Shown: piece after piece, positions 10,315-20,178 of the stretch | How the letters are laid out: each line of letters opens with the position of its first letter | Numbering within the stretch: the first letter of the stretch is position 1 | NCBI GenBank assembly: GCA_900169235.1 | Contig: FWCC01000587.1 | Coordinates: forward strand, 1-58,412 | Length of the DNA stretch: 58,412 nt | Direction: 5' to 3' | Source of the DNA: Zarea fungicola | Taxonomy: Eukaryota > Ascomycota > Sordariomycetes > Hypocreales > Cordycipitaceae | Notes under the pieces: model-generated | What the model was told of the DNA's origin: nothing | The model's input: only the letters and a program-made list of their open reading frames with translations | Databases searched by the model: none | Translations under genes and position numbers: made by a program

Positions 10315-10806
10315 ATGGCAACAGAAAGTTCTGCCAATTCCGGAAGTGACGCAAGTACTGTCCAGCTCGGTAATCTGTGCCATGAGTTAGGAGCAACAGA
10401 TAGCCAACCAAATGTCGTGGCCACGACTCAATCCGACGCAGCCAGAACAGTGAGGATGGATCTGCAGGCTAACAATGTCTCGGCGGGAGAAGTACACGTT
10501 GGCAACTATTATATGGAAAATGTTTATATTACAGTCAATATTTTCTCCAGTGTAAGCCAAGACGTTTCTCGTAACCGTGCCTGCATGTGGCTACTCCATC
10601 TCGCTCGTTGCGGACGGGTGTTCCTGCTAATACTTACAAAGTGCCAGACTATTGACTCTGTTACAGCATCAGCTCCAAGATCGATAGCATCTCCTACAGA
10701 GCAGAGCCTGTCGAGAGGAGAAACTACCAGGCAGTTTTTGCGAACGGCTCGAATGTTCCTTCCGCGCTGTGTTATTTGGAAGCGTAGGACCAGCCATGCA
10801 AAATAG
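10315..10806 (+). pseudogene. Fragment with one glycine pseudo-repeat, opposite orientation
   Basis: From ATG 10315 the frame reads a Ser/Ala/Asn-rich stretch and then codons 46-66 (10450..10512; NNVSAGEVHVGNYY). This matches the first unit of the decayed copy at 8500..8559 (NSVSATGPAHVGFYY), with HVG-x-YY shared. The frame continues to a stop at 10806 but loses similarity after about codon 79. A possible intron, GTAAGC at 10552 to ACAG at 10666, would end the protein soon after (stop 10685..10687). In another frame just after 10667, IDSISYR recalls the start of the second unit in the intact gene. No helical N-domain was found upstream on this strand. I read it as a truncated or decayed member of the family; a short expressed protein is possible. 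Confidence 0.4.
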
Positions 10807-11908
10807 TGTCTGCGATCGTTGCAAATGTTTTGTGAGTGTACGCAATGGCTCAAACAGTGCATACAAACAGTGCATACTATAACTCGCCTCTTTCTTTTTT
10901 TTTTTCTTCTTCTTCTTCTTCTTTGGTCTTTCTCCCGTGTGGTGGGACGGACATGTACATCGCAAATGAGCTGCCGAGCTTCCCGTGTGAAGTTATGGTT
11001 ATCTACAGGCTCAAGAGGAGTAGTCGGAGAGAGATTGACAAGACATTTGGAAGTAGCTGCAAGAGTAATATGAAATTCATGTTCTAAAATATTACTTTTA
11101 ATGAGATATTTTTTTCTTAATATACCGACTTATAACTGTCACGCAAAAGGGGTCGTCTTAGGCGCAAAGTTGCCCCCCCCCCCAAGAACTAGCTGTGGAG
11201 GTATAGTCTTGAATCTTCACCCTGCCTATGGACGCCTGCCTTGTTACTTTCGCAACACTAGTTTTTCGTCAAAAAAAAATATTTAAAAGACAAAGAATGG
11301 CTGCCTAAATTCCCTCAGCAACAGCTACCAAATACCAACGGTATATGGACACTGAAAACCCACTGAGGCATTTTGCTTTGCAAGGGTCTGGCTTTTTTTG
11401 GAAGCTCGCGCTTAGGGAATTCTTATTAATGGATTATAAATGTCAACGACTCAGTAGCCAAGTTCCATTTTTGAGGAGGCAGGGTCGGTACTATTCGACA
11501 TTTCTCGCACACAATCCCGACTACCGTTCTTGACAAGTCTTTGTCAAAGAATGATGCGATTACCATGTGTACAGCAAGTGGCAACCCGGCGCAAGTCACA
11601 GCCGCAGCAAAATCAGGCTTACGATCCCCGCAATTGGGCATATCTTGAGTTTACATTCTAATCTTTATTCCTTTAAAAATTGCCTGATTGGGAATAGTAC
11701 TTCCCAGATAGGTCTCGGACAAAGTTATGAAGAACACTATCATCATGGTACTCAGTTAGTGCTGAGACACATGTAAAAGCGGTAACGGGTGCTGCTGGCA
11801 AGAGAGACGCCAGCTGACTCACTAGGAGCCTCGGTGTGTATAAAGCGTTGCATTAGCTGCTATCATCAGCCTTCCGCTGTATTTTCGATTCTTCACGAGT
11901 TGTCGATA
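10807..11908. other. A/T-rich spacer before the oxidase gene
   Basis: About 1.1 kb with a T/CTT-rich tract near 10889-10925 and A/T-rich sequence near 11085-11290. No convincing ORF. The last few hundred bases should hold the promoter of the FAD oxidase. Confidence 0.5.
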
Positions 11909-13364
11909 ATGTCATCTACGAATACCATTTCTCACTCGACCGAGGACTTCTTGGTGACCTCCAAGCTTCACTATCAAACGCCTGCTTCGCCAGATTATGA
12001 CAGCACGAGACAAGTATACGCGTTAAGCCATGATCGCCCCTCGGTCATTGTGCGGCCACGCGAGGCTGCCGAGGTGTCAGCGCTGGTGAAGCACTGTGTA
12101 GCCGAGAGTGTGCCCTTCGTCGTCCGCGCCGGTGGCCACGACTTATACGGACGAAGCGTTGTGGATGGTGTCCTGACCATCGACCTGCGGGATATTAACC
12201 ACGTGGAAGTGGACGCCGACCGGATGACCGCCCAAGTCGGCGGTGGCATCCTCTTCGATCGTCTACTAGAAGAGCTGGAGAAGCACCGTCTGCATACCCC
12301 TACGGGGGCGGTTGGCTCGGTCGGCTTAGTTGGCTGGGCTCTCAGTGGCGGCTACGGGGACTCATCCGCTTGGGGGGGACTTGGATTGGACAATGTCCTC
12401 GGCGCCAAGGTTATAAATGCCAAGGGAGATTTGGTGGAGGCGGACGATGAGATGCTCAAAGGCATTCGAGGCTCAGGAGGCTTTGGTATCATTGTCGAGG
12501 TGACGATCAAAGTCTATCCCTCTGACGAAGTAAGAAACCCGAAATCTCCATCTCTCTTTCTCTCTTCTATTCTCCAGACTAATCGGCCACATTTAGAGTC
12601 AAGCTGCGGTATACGCTTTTGACACATCCAAAGGACTCAAGTCAACCATCGTCACTGTTCTGACCAACTATAGCAAGCTGTGTGCTGCCGACCCCCTGCC
12701 GTCCAACCTTGCATGCCAGATTATGATCTGTGGCAATCCGGGGATGGATCACCTAGTCCTCTGCCGTTTCCACTGGCGCGGTCCGCGCAACGATGCCTGC
12801 GAGTCCTGGGCCGCCAAAATCGCCGCCCTCGGACCGCTCGCCAACGACCCGGCCGCGGCACTCCAAACTACCACCGCCCGAGCCATCCTAACTGAGATCA
12901 CGGCCATGGTTCCTTCCTCCGTGTGGACCCGCGCGCAGACCGTCAACGTCAGCCACCTCTCCGCCGATGTGATTGAGACGTGCGCGGAGCACTGCGTCGG
13001 GATGCCGCGGACAGGCAGCGGCCTCTTCCTCCACGAGCTGCGCCGCTGCAGCCCTTCGTCCGGCGCGCTCGCAGAGTTCCCCGACGCCGTCTTTGCGGCC
13101 CGCGTGCCGCATGTCATGATTGAGATTGTCGGCGGCAGCTTGACGGAGGAAGAGAGCGAGGGGGCGAAGCGGTGGGCGCTGGACTGCCGGAACGGCTTGA
13201 TGACGAGTGATGCGACAATGGCCACCTCATTTCTGGCCCTGACACCCCCGGAGCATGTGGATATTGACAAGATATATGGGGAGAATGCTGGAGAGCTGAG
13301 GAGACTGAGAAAGAAGTTTGATCCGGACGGCGTGTTTAAATACGCTGTGCCAAAAATGTCGTGA
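11909..13364 (+). CDS. FAD-linked oxidase (PCMH/BBE type)
   Basis: Exons 11909..12529 and 12597..13364 (intron GTAAGA...TTAG, 67 nt), 462 aa. Residues about 40-205 form the FAD-binding PCMH fold: RPSVIVRPREAAEVSALV, then VVRAGGHDLYG, whose His77 is the usual covalent flavin attachment site, then a glycine-rich stretch (GWALSGGYG). The C-terminus YGENAGELRRLRKKFDPDGV is the BBE-type tail. The second attachment site, a Cys in berberine-bridge enzymes, is not present at the equivalent place, so single covalent attachment of the 6-hydroxynicotine-oxidase type is likely. There is no clear signal peptide, so it may be cytosolic. Such enzymes oxidise varied small molecules and often belong to secondary-metabolite clusters, but no synthase gene is adjacent here. 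The substrate is unknown. The ATG was chosen because the domain begins shortly after it; the open frame extends upstream to 11789. Confidence 0.9.
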
Positions 13365-13952
13365 AGCATTTCGGTGTAAAAGAAGCAGCGTCAAGTTGGT
13401 AAGTAGTACAGTTTTCTGGCCACGCGTGCTGGAATCCTAGTCAGGTAGTTCCAATGTCAAATCAGATCAACATTTCAATCATTTTAATGAATAAACGCAC
13501 TCATCTCCATTTCACGTGAATAATTACCCTCTTAATCCGCAATGAAGTCTGTATTCCTGGGGCTATCAACGGACAGTAAGCCGTTACCCTAGAGTTATCT
13601 ATGCTGTCCATGAAGGAGCTTAGCCATGCTTTGGGCTTGGGAGAATAGGCTTTAAGGGGGCCATCATGTATATTATTATTCAAAGGAAGAAGATAACTCA
13701 TTATCTATTAATAGCAGCATGTATGGCATCTCAGTCTGTTAGAAAGAGGTTCTCACTTTGGCGTGTAAGTCGGCATAAACCGAACCCATGCCCCACACAA
13801 CCCATCTTGTCCCACAAAGCGATAAAGCGTCTGGTAGATCTTCCCCTCACAATGCATCGGCTTTATCACTGCTACTCCGCATCGCTCACTGGACTTGAAA
13901 GGACTCAATTGCCTCGTCAATTGGATACATTCATACATAACCCGGTTCTCAC
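13365..13952. other. Spacer between oxidase and YCII gene
   Basis: 588 bp holding the 3' end of the oxidase gene and the promoter of the YCII gene. The short open frames here overlap on both strands and show no domain. Confidence 0.6.
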
Positions 13953-14502
13953 ATGGCCGCTCGCCTCACATCTACCGCGAAGTATTTCATCCGCACAATG
14001 TCCTCGCAAGCTGCCCCAGCCGCCAAGCGCGAGTTTCTCGTCATCATCCCCGACAAGCCAGGCACCCTGCAGAAGCGCCTCGAAGTTCGCCCGTACGTCG
14101 TTTACCCATTACAGTGCTTGAATACAACCCAATTTCTAGACTTTTACTAACATGGCATGTTGCTTTAGCGCTCACTTGGAGGGCGTCAAGCCCTTTGCTG
14201 AGAACGGCACGTTCAAGATGGGAGGTACGCATCTTCACCCAGTCAACCCCCCTGCATGATCGTCCTTTTTACAAGCGAAGCAATTAACACACATGTTATT
14301 TCCAGGTGGTCTGTTAAACAGCGTTCCCGAGGGTACTGACCCTTCCACGTTTGACTTTCACGGCAGCAGCTTCATTGCCGTCGCCGAGTCCAAGGAGGGT
14401 GTCATTGATCTCATCAAGGATGACATCTACGTCAAGAGTGGTGTCTGGGACCTGGAAAAAGCCCAAGTCTTCCCTTTCCTCTGCGCATTCAGAAATCCAT
14501 AG
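13953..14502 (+). CDS. YCII-related domain protein
   Basis: Exons 13953..14092, 14169..14224 and 14306..14502, giving 130 aa. The introns (76 and 81 nt) use GTACGT...TTTAG and GTACGC...TCCAG. The core REFLVIIPDKPG ... HLEGVKPFAENGTFKMGGG ... FHGSSFIAVAESKEGVIDLI ... YVKSGVWD is a YCII (dimeric alpha-beta barrel) fold, with the conserved His at the start of exon 2 and the Asp before the final helix. Residues 1-20 (MAARLTSTAKYFIRTMSSQA) are basic and hydroxylated, which suggests a mitochondrial presequence; a second start at MSSQAAP would give a cytosolic form. Bacterial YCII proteins include dehalogenase-like enzymes, but fungal ones have no settled role. Reaction unknown. Confidence 0.88.
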
Positions 14503-14973
14503 ACTTTTTTCTCTCTCAACGACATAATTATTTCACTGCATCATAAAACATACTTGGAGATGGGCAAATAAAATGAATAGAGACGAGTCTTGATTCCAAC
14601 AAACACACTGTTTCCATGTGTTTGCCAAAGGGGTCCAAGTTGTAGCAATACTGTACGAGTTAAAAACAAGCCTTTGCACTCCGTTAACGAAAAAACAGCC
14701 TGACCCCAGCGCGCCGTTCCCCCAATTGCTGGAAGCCTCCCAAGTCTTAAAAATAACAATTCTCTGTAACGTTGTTACATTCATTCTCTCCAGTATCCAA
14801 AATAAAAATAAAAATGCGAAGTAATGCTACTCGTAACAAAAGTTGTAAGAACGAAGCTCACCCGCGTCTTAGGAGCGTTGGAATGACGTCCGCGGGAAAA
14901 GGAAAGAATCGGCAATAGAAAAACAAAACAGAGCAGGTGGACAAGAAAAGTTCGCTTGAATAAAATGGGAAAA
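14503..14973. other. Convergent 3' ends, no gene
   Basis: 471 bp between two genes that face each other. It should carry both polyadenylation regions (A/T-rich stretch near 14740-14830). No ORF of interest. Confidence 0.65.
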
Positions 14974-16541
14974 TCAGGTCGCGGCAGAAGTGGCATCTTC
15001 GTCGGCGGCAACTCGCAAGTCGTAGTTCAAATCAAAGCATTCGGCAAGGAGCCCAGAGACGCTGCTTTGCCCTTCTGGTATGTCACCATTGACGACAAAT
15101 TTCCCGTCGACGCGCATATTATCTAGAGAGGCAAGCTGTCAAATTCGTTAGCAACGCTGTAAGCTAGGCATCTCACGCAGTACGTCATACCTTCATGCTG
15201 TAGGGGTAGAGTTCCCGAACAGACGAAACGCCACCGTTGTTCTTGACCTCAATCAGGCAGCGCTTCAGTGTCTGAAGCTGGTTGTAGATTGGTAGAAGAG
15301 CCTCAGAGACTGGCTCCGATGACAGGATAAACGAATAAATGTATGCGTAGCTCCGTCGAATCAGGTACAGCATGGTTCGTTGTGTCCACAAATCGGCTGG
15401 GCGGCCCTTGTCATCAAAAAAGTTGCCATTTTCTCGGCTCTCGTCAATCTTGTCAAGTTTGCGCTGAAAGTCGTAAAGATCTGTCTCGCGGAGAGACCAG
15501 GCCTGTGTAAGTGAGAGCTTCTCCAGCTCGTTGCGAATACCGACCAGAGCAGTATACACCGGACGGAATGGTTCGGGAACATCTCCCTTTCTTCAAACTG
15601 TTAGTAAAGGGACATGAATCATGGAGGCGAGATACATACCGTTCCAGCACAAGTTCAGACCAGAGAGAACACTTGTCGTAAACCTCCTGCATGGTTGCGG
15701 CGCCGGGCGATGCCGAATCCTGGGTGCAGAATTTACCACCGTTGTTCTTCTCGCCAACCTCGTGCAGCTGTTTTTGCAGCTTCTGGACTTCTATCGCGGA
15801 AAACTATGGCGTCCTGTCAGCAAATCTGGTATGCGCCAAGCATAGCGGGCGGCGCCTTACCTTGGACCTAGTATTGGCATAGGAGATGGAGCGCAGAATA
15901 GAGATGAGCTTTTCGTAGGTTGGTTGCGAGGGCTCGTCTAATGCGCCGAGGCGCTTCTGGAGTTTGGCGAGCGTGGCCTGGCATCGTTCGACACGCTTTG
16001 AGAGAAGCTCTAATAGGTACGGAGAGTGCTGAGGGCCAGGGGCATTCTCGTCACCGGAATGGCTAATGTTGGTAGCAAGCCGCTCAAGTGTTGATTGTAT
16101 GCTCTCGAGATCCTTTGCAGAGTAGAGGTTGGCCTCCATGAGATGGTCGAGTAGTCTCTTGATCGTTGACGTAAGCGCATATGAGGCGGGGGCTTCGTCG
16201 TTTCGGCCGATGGTGAGATAAAAGAGCGAAAGAAGCTGGAAACATCCCTCCAGTACCTTGTCCACTGTCCAGGTGTCATATGTCAGTATGTGGGCTTTTG
16301 TAGCCGGTGGCGCTTATCAAGTACCTCTGTTCTCGTCGGTTGCGCCCGTCTCCTTGCGGACAATGTTGAGCTCCTTGACCTGCTCAATCGTCTGGTCGTA
16401 GAGAGGAATGATATCTTGGCTGCGGATATAGGTTGTTCTGTCCTGCTTGAGGAGCAACAGCTTGTCGCGGATCTCGGTGAGGTTCTGCAGGATGGCGAGC
16501 TCGCGGGCATCGCGCGGCATTGGTACGGCGGGCGTTTCCAT
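14974..16541 (-). CDS. UPF0662 / DUF2408 protein (CUB1-like)
   Basis: Five exons on the minus strand: 16325..16541, 15861..16264, 15640..15803, 15191..15590 and 14974..15135, 448 aa. The introns are very short (60, 57, 49 and 55 nt). The protein is almost wholly helical. Signature stretches are AILQNLTEIRDKLLLLKQDR near the N-terminus, TYEKLISILRSISYANTRSK, KGDVPEPFRPVYTALVGIRN and, near the end, LDNMRVDGKFVVNGDIPEGQ. These mark DUF2408, the family of yeast YPL260W (CUB1), linked by genetics to proteasome or DNA-damage response but of unknown biochemistry. Exon 3 begins at the CATAG acceptor because only this frame restores the FSAIEVQKLQKQLHE helix. Divergently arranged with ribosomal P1. 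Confidence 0.92.
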
Positions 16542-17609
16542 TTTGTTGGTCCAACAACAGCAACGACCGGCGTGGTGATGTAGGCAACTATAACCAGTGC
16601 GAGCTATACATATACAAGGCGCATCAATGGGATGACTTGAAGGTAAGCCTATTCAAGATCGCTAGCAACCACGGCTATAAAATTAAGCTTGTTGGAGCCA
16701 GATGGAGGCGGTATGATGATGTAGAATCGTAGGAAGGTTCCAGCACTTCCGAGGAGGGTGGCGTGGGGTAACTTTTAGTACCCAAGCCCAAGCAACAAGT
16801 TTGCTGGTTGGGGATGGTGAGGGGCAAACAAGCAAGGTACAGCAAGTACCAGTAAGCTGCAAGCCGCAAGGGTCGTGGTTAGTAGGCTAAAAGCCGTCTT
16901 CGCTTCAAGCTTCTCAAATATGGAAGTTGATAAGAATAATTGGCTAACAAAGGGTTTTTGGAAATCGGGCATGTCTTGCCGAGATATGCGGATGCACCTA
17001 AGCGTGCGTCAAGTTGGGCGGAACCACCAATGCTGCTACCTTTCAGTTTCTGTATCAATCGCAAACAGCAGATGCGACTCACACAAGCACTCGAACCGAG
17101 CTGCTACAGCGGGGATGATCCTTTCGTCAGGGAGTGGGGTTCACTGACGAACGGGCTCTGCGCCGGCCCCTGCACCGACCTCTCAGTGCTGAAAGCATCC
17201 ATCTAGGCGGCGACTAGGCCTGGGTGCGGAGGGGTTCGCTGGAGCACGGGCTTGCAGGATCCATTTATTGTGCAGCCATTCGTCCTGCTATTGGCTATAT
17301 CAATGTGGCCAATCAAACGCATTCAGTCACCGAAGCAGGCGTTCTTTTCAGTGGGGCCTCCATCACACTGCTTTTGACTGGCAGCTCTCGGCGCAACGGA
17401 GAAACTATTCTTGCCGGTCCACTTTTAGGTCTTCAAGCCCTTCCACCTGCATTTTCGACTCTGTGCCTAGGGAATTTTCTGTGGCCCTAGTCCCGCTTAC
17501 AGGCGAGAAAGACGACACACCTCCAACCCACCAAAGCAACTTGCGCCTGACGTAGAACATTTCTTTCCCTCCCACGTTCAACTCAACAACATCACAACCA
17601 ACCGTCACA
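16542..17609. promoter_or_regulatory. Divergent promoter region, UPF0662 gene and P1
   Basis: About 1.07 kb between divergent starts. No ORF with support. The P1 side (17480-17609) is C/T rich close to the ATG, as is usual for fungal ribosomal protein genes. I see no sharply defined binding site. Confidence 0.5.
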
Positions 17610-18461
17610 ATGTCCAACGCCGAGCTCGCTTCGTCCTACGCGGCCCTTATCCTTGCCGACGATGGCATTGAGATTACCGTACGTTGTTGAAAAGGCGACA
17701 GCAAAAATGATTTGGTCAATGTTCGATATTCGGAATTTTTTTATAATGGTTCGCATGCGAGATGGGTGTGAAGAGACGAGGCAAACGAATCTGCAGACTT
17801 TGATTGGATATTTCACCTGCATCAATTTTCTATCTTTCGACCTCGGTTTTACTCGATCCTAAAATACACCAGCGCAGTCCACCGATTCGTTTTGCCCGTC
17901 TTTGATCCCGATCTGCGCGACCAAGATAATAAAAATAAAAAAAAATCCCGATTACGAACAAGACCATTGGCTGTCGTCTCTACCATACCGGAACCTTTTG
18001 CTAACCCCTCTTGCAGGCCGATAAGCTCCAGGCCCTGATCAAGGCTGCCAACGTTGAGGTTGAGCCCATCTGGACCTCCATCTTCGCCAAGGTACGATTC
18101 CGACGCCCACCCGCGGTTGTATATATATGCATATAACCAAACGCGCCACATTACCCGAGCGAGACCCCGCACTAGCAACAAAATAACAAGACTAACGGTT
18201 TTAATCAACAGGCTCTCGAGGGCAAGGACGTCAAGGATCTCCTTGTCAACGTCGGCTCCGGTGGCGGTGCCGCCCCCGCTGCTGGTGGTGCTGCCGCTGC
18301 CGCTGGCGGTGCCGCTGATGCCCCCGCCGAGGAGGCCAAGGAGGAGGGTAAGATATATCCTTTTGACGAATCAACAAGTCTTTGTTCGCTAACGTTTGTT
18401 TTTTCTCACTACAGAGAAGGAGGAGTCCGACGAGGATATGGGATTCGGTCTCTTCGACTAA
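17610..18461 (+). CDS. 60S acidic ribosomal protein P1
   Basis: Exons 17610..17678, 18017..18091, 18212..18347 and 18415..18461, giving 108 aa. The N-terminal helical dimerisation part ([20 protein letters not shown]) is followed by an Ala/Gly-rich hinge and the acidic tail ending [12 protein letters not shown], the diagnostic C-terminus of eukaryotic P-stalk proteins. That tail binds elongation factors at the ribosomal GTPase centre. The SNAELA start and length separate P1 from P2 and P0. The first intron (338 nt) is much longer than others in the window; the rest are 67-120 nt. High, constitutive expression is expected. Confidence 0.97.
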
Positions 18462-18991
18462 AGAACCAAAAACTTCCATTGAAAAAAAAAGAACCTACGA
18501 CGAACTGTTTTCTTGCTTCCTTTTGTACTTTTCCACTGCATGGCTCCGGGGCGGGTTTTCACCATCGAAAAACAACATTTCGAGTCAATCAACACAGGAT
18601 CGGGAAAGGGCACGTTGCATATATCCTAACGGGCCTGGGCAGATTAGCTTTTTCTTCCATACGATATAATGCGATGAAATAATGCTTCTCAAAAACAACA
18701 AAAGAATCGTGTTTTTTAATGGAGTTCATTCAGGGGGACGGGCGGTTAGATTATAAAAACAGAGAATTTTGGGTCTGTTTTTGATAAAAACGGCGCAGCA
18801 AAGACAAAAAAAAGTGACGATAAAAATATGTTCCTTGCTTTCGGGTGATTTCATGTGATGAACCTTTTTACCAATTATTCCTGTTTTATTGCTACCAGCC
18901 CTGGAGATAGCACTCTACCACTCTAGCTCTATACAGGCATATAACCTTTTTGCTCAACGCCTAACTAATGCTAACAAGAGTCGAATACAAT
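18462..18991. other. Convergent 3' ends of P1 and UBX genes
   Basis: 530 bp, A/T rich, with several A-tracts near 18700-18820. It should contain both 3' UTRs and polyadenylation sites. No gene. Confidence 0.65.
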
Positions 18992-20178
18992 TTAACCCAC
19001 AATAAGAGCAGCGTTAGGAACGAGTCCTGCCTCCTTGAGCGTCTTGGACATGTCAATGTCGCCCTGGAAAGTACGACGTGGGAATGTTGTCGAGAAGCTC
19101 GTCACGGCTGTGCCCGTCTCGCTCTGCACCGCTTGCGCCAGTTCAAACAGTGTCGTCTCGGCAGGCAACGTCTTCATGATGTTGCCGCTCGGCGTTTGCA
19201 GTCTCAACCGTGCTTCGGAGTGGTTGGCCTTTGGCTTTGGCGGCGCAGCAGGTGCGGGCTCAGCGGCGGCGGCGGCTCCGGCTCCCTCTGGTGCTCTGCC
19301 CTCGCGGGCTGCCTTTGCCTCCTCGGCCTTGCGCTTGCGATCCGCCTTGTCGGCTTCAATCTTGGCCTTGATGCGCTTCTTGGCCTCAATGTCATCCAGC
19401 TTCTCCTGGCGTTTAGCGGCCGCCTCCTTGATCTGTTCCTTGCGTTTCAGCTCCTCCTTTAGGTCTTGCGTTTCCCTTGTAGACTTTTGGCGAATTTGCT
19501 ATTTCATGATTTGTCAGTGGCAGGGTGTGTGTAGGCGGGTAGGGCGGCCATTCCAGCGCAGGCTCGTACCTCGTTTCGCTTTTGATCTTCCTTGTCCTGG
19601 ATTGATTGGGTTGCGCGCTTAGCCTTCAGGCGATCTCTCAGCTCTTGTAGCTTTGCAGCCTTTTCGGCCTCGGTGAGAGGAGCTATCTCTTCTGTGGATT
19701 CGGAAAAGTCGGTATGCTCGCTGGAAGCAGGTTGATTTTTGAGTTAGTAAAATTTCTCCTGGCAGATAGATGGACGGAAGCGTAGGGCAACTGACGTCTT
19801 GCTTGCGTGAAAGCTGGCCAGATCAGGCGTTCTAAACTTCTTGCCACACTCATTGCAGACCAGCGACTTGGCTACAGTGCCTGTCTCGAGCGCCTGAATC
19901 TGAGCCTTGGTGTCATCGTCGTCTTCGGCATCGTCCTGGGCTTTGGCAGCCGCTTCAGCCTGGATATCTTCAAGGGACTTGTCTTGGTTGTCCTCGAGCC
20001 ACTGCAGGGCGCCCTGAACTACATTGCGATGCGTGTTAGCTCAAGCATGCCATCGATTTAACTGGCCGTCAGCCTCGGTTTGTCTGGAGAGCGTACGTCC
20101 GCCGCTCTTCTTGACGGCAATTTCGGCGCGGGCCTTGTCAAAGCCCATATCGAGCAGCTGTTCCAGATCGGAGGCCAT
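18992..20178 (-). CDS. UBA-UBX domain protein (SAKS1/UBXN1-like)
   Basis: Exons on the minus strand: 20097..20178, 20019-side exon 19796..20018, 19570..19720 and 18992..19498, 320 aa. The first residues, MASDLEQLLDMGFDKARAEI, are a UBA domain (ubiquitin binding). A C2H2-like finger follows, C82-x2-C85-x12-H98-x5-H104 (CNECGKKFRTPDLASFHASK). A long charged coiled coil (about 115-220, Lys/Glu/Ala) leads to a C-terminal UBX domain (about 240-320) with the FPRR signature of the loop that contacts Cdc48/p97. The protein should therefore link ubiquitinated cargo to Cdc48. UBA, coiled coil and UBX match UBXN1/SAKS1. The start ATG lies directly before the UBA helix. Divergent to scs2. Confidence 0.93.

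Noticed and set aside
3650..10806. Reading the glycine units as collagen- or cuticle-like repeats
   Set aside because: There is no G-x-y periodicity and no signal peptide. The spacing of about 30 residues between short units fits stacked beta-coils better.
10889..10925. T/CTT-rich tract as a possible terminator or retroelement tail
   Set aside because: No element body or target-site duplication is seen beside it; simple low-complexity sequence explains it.
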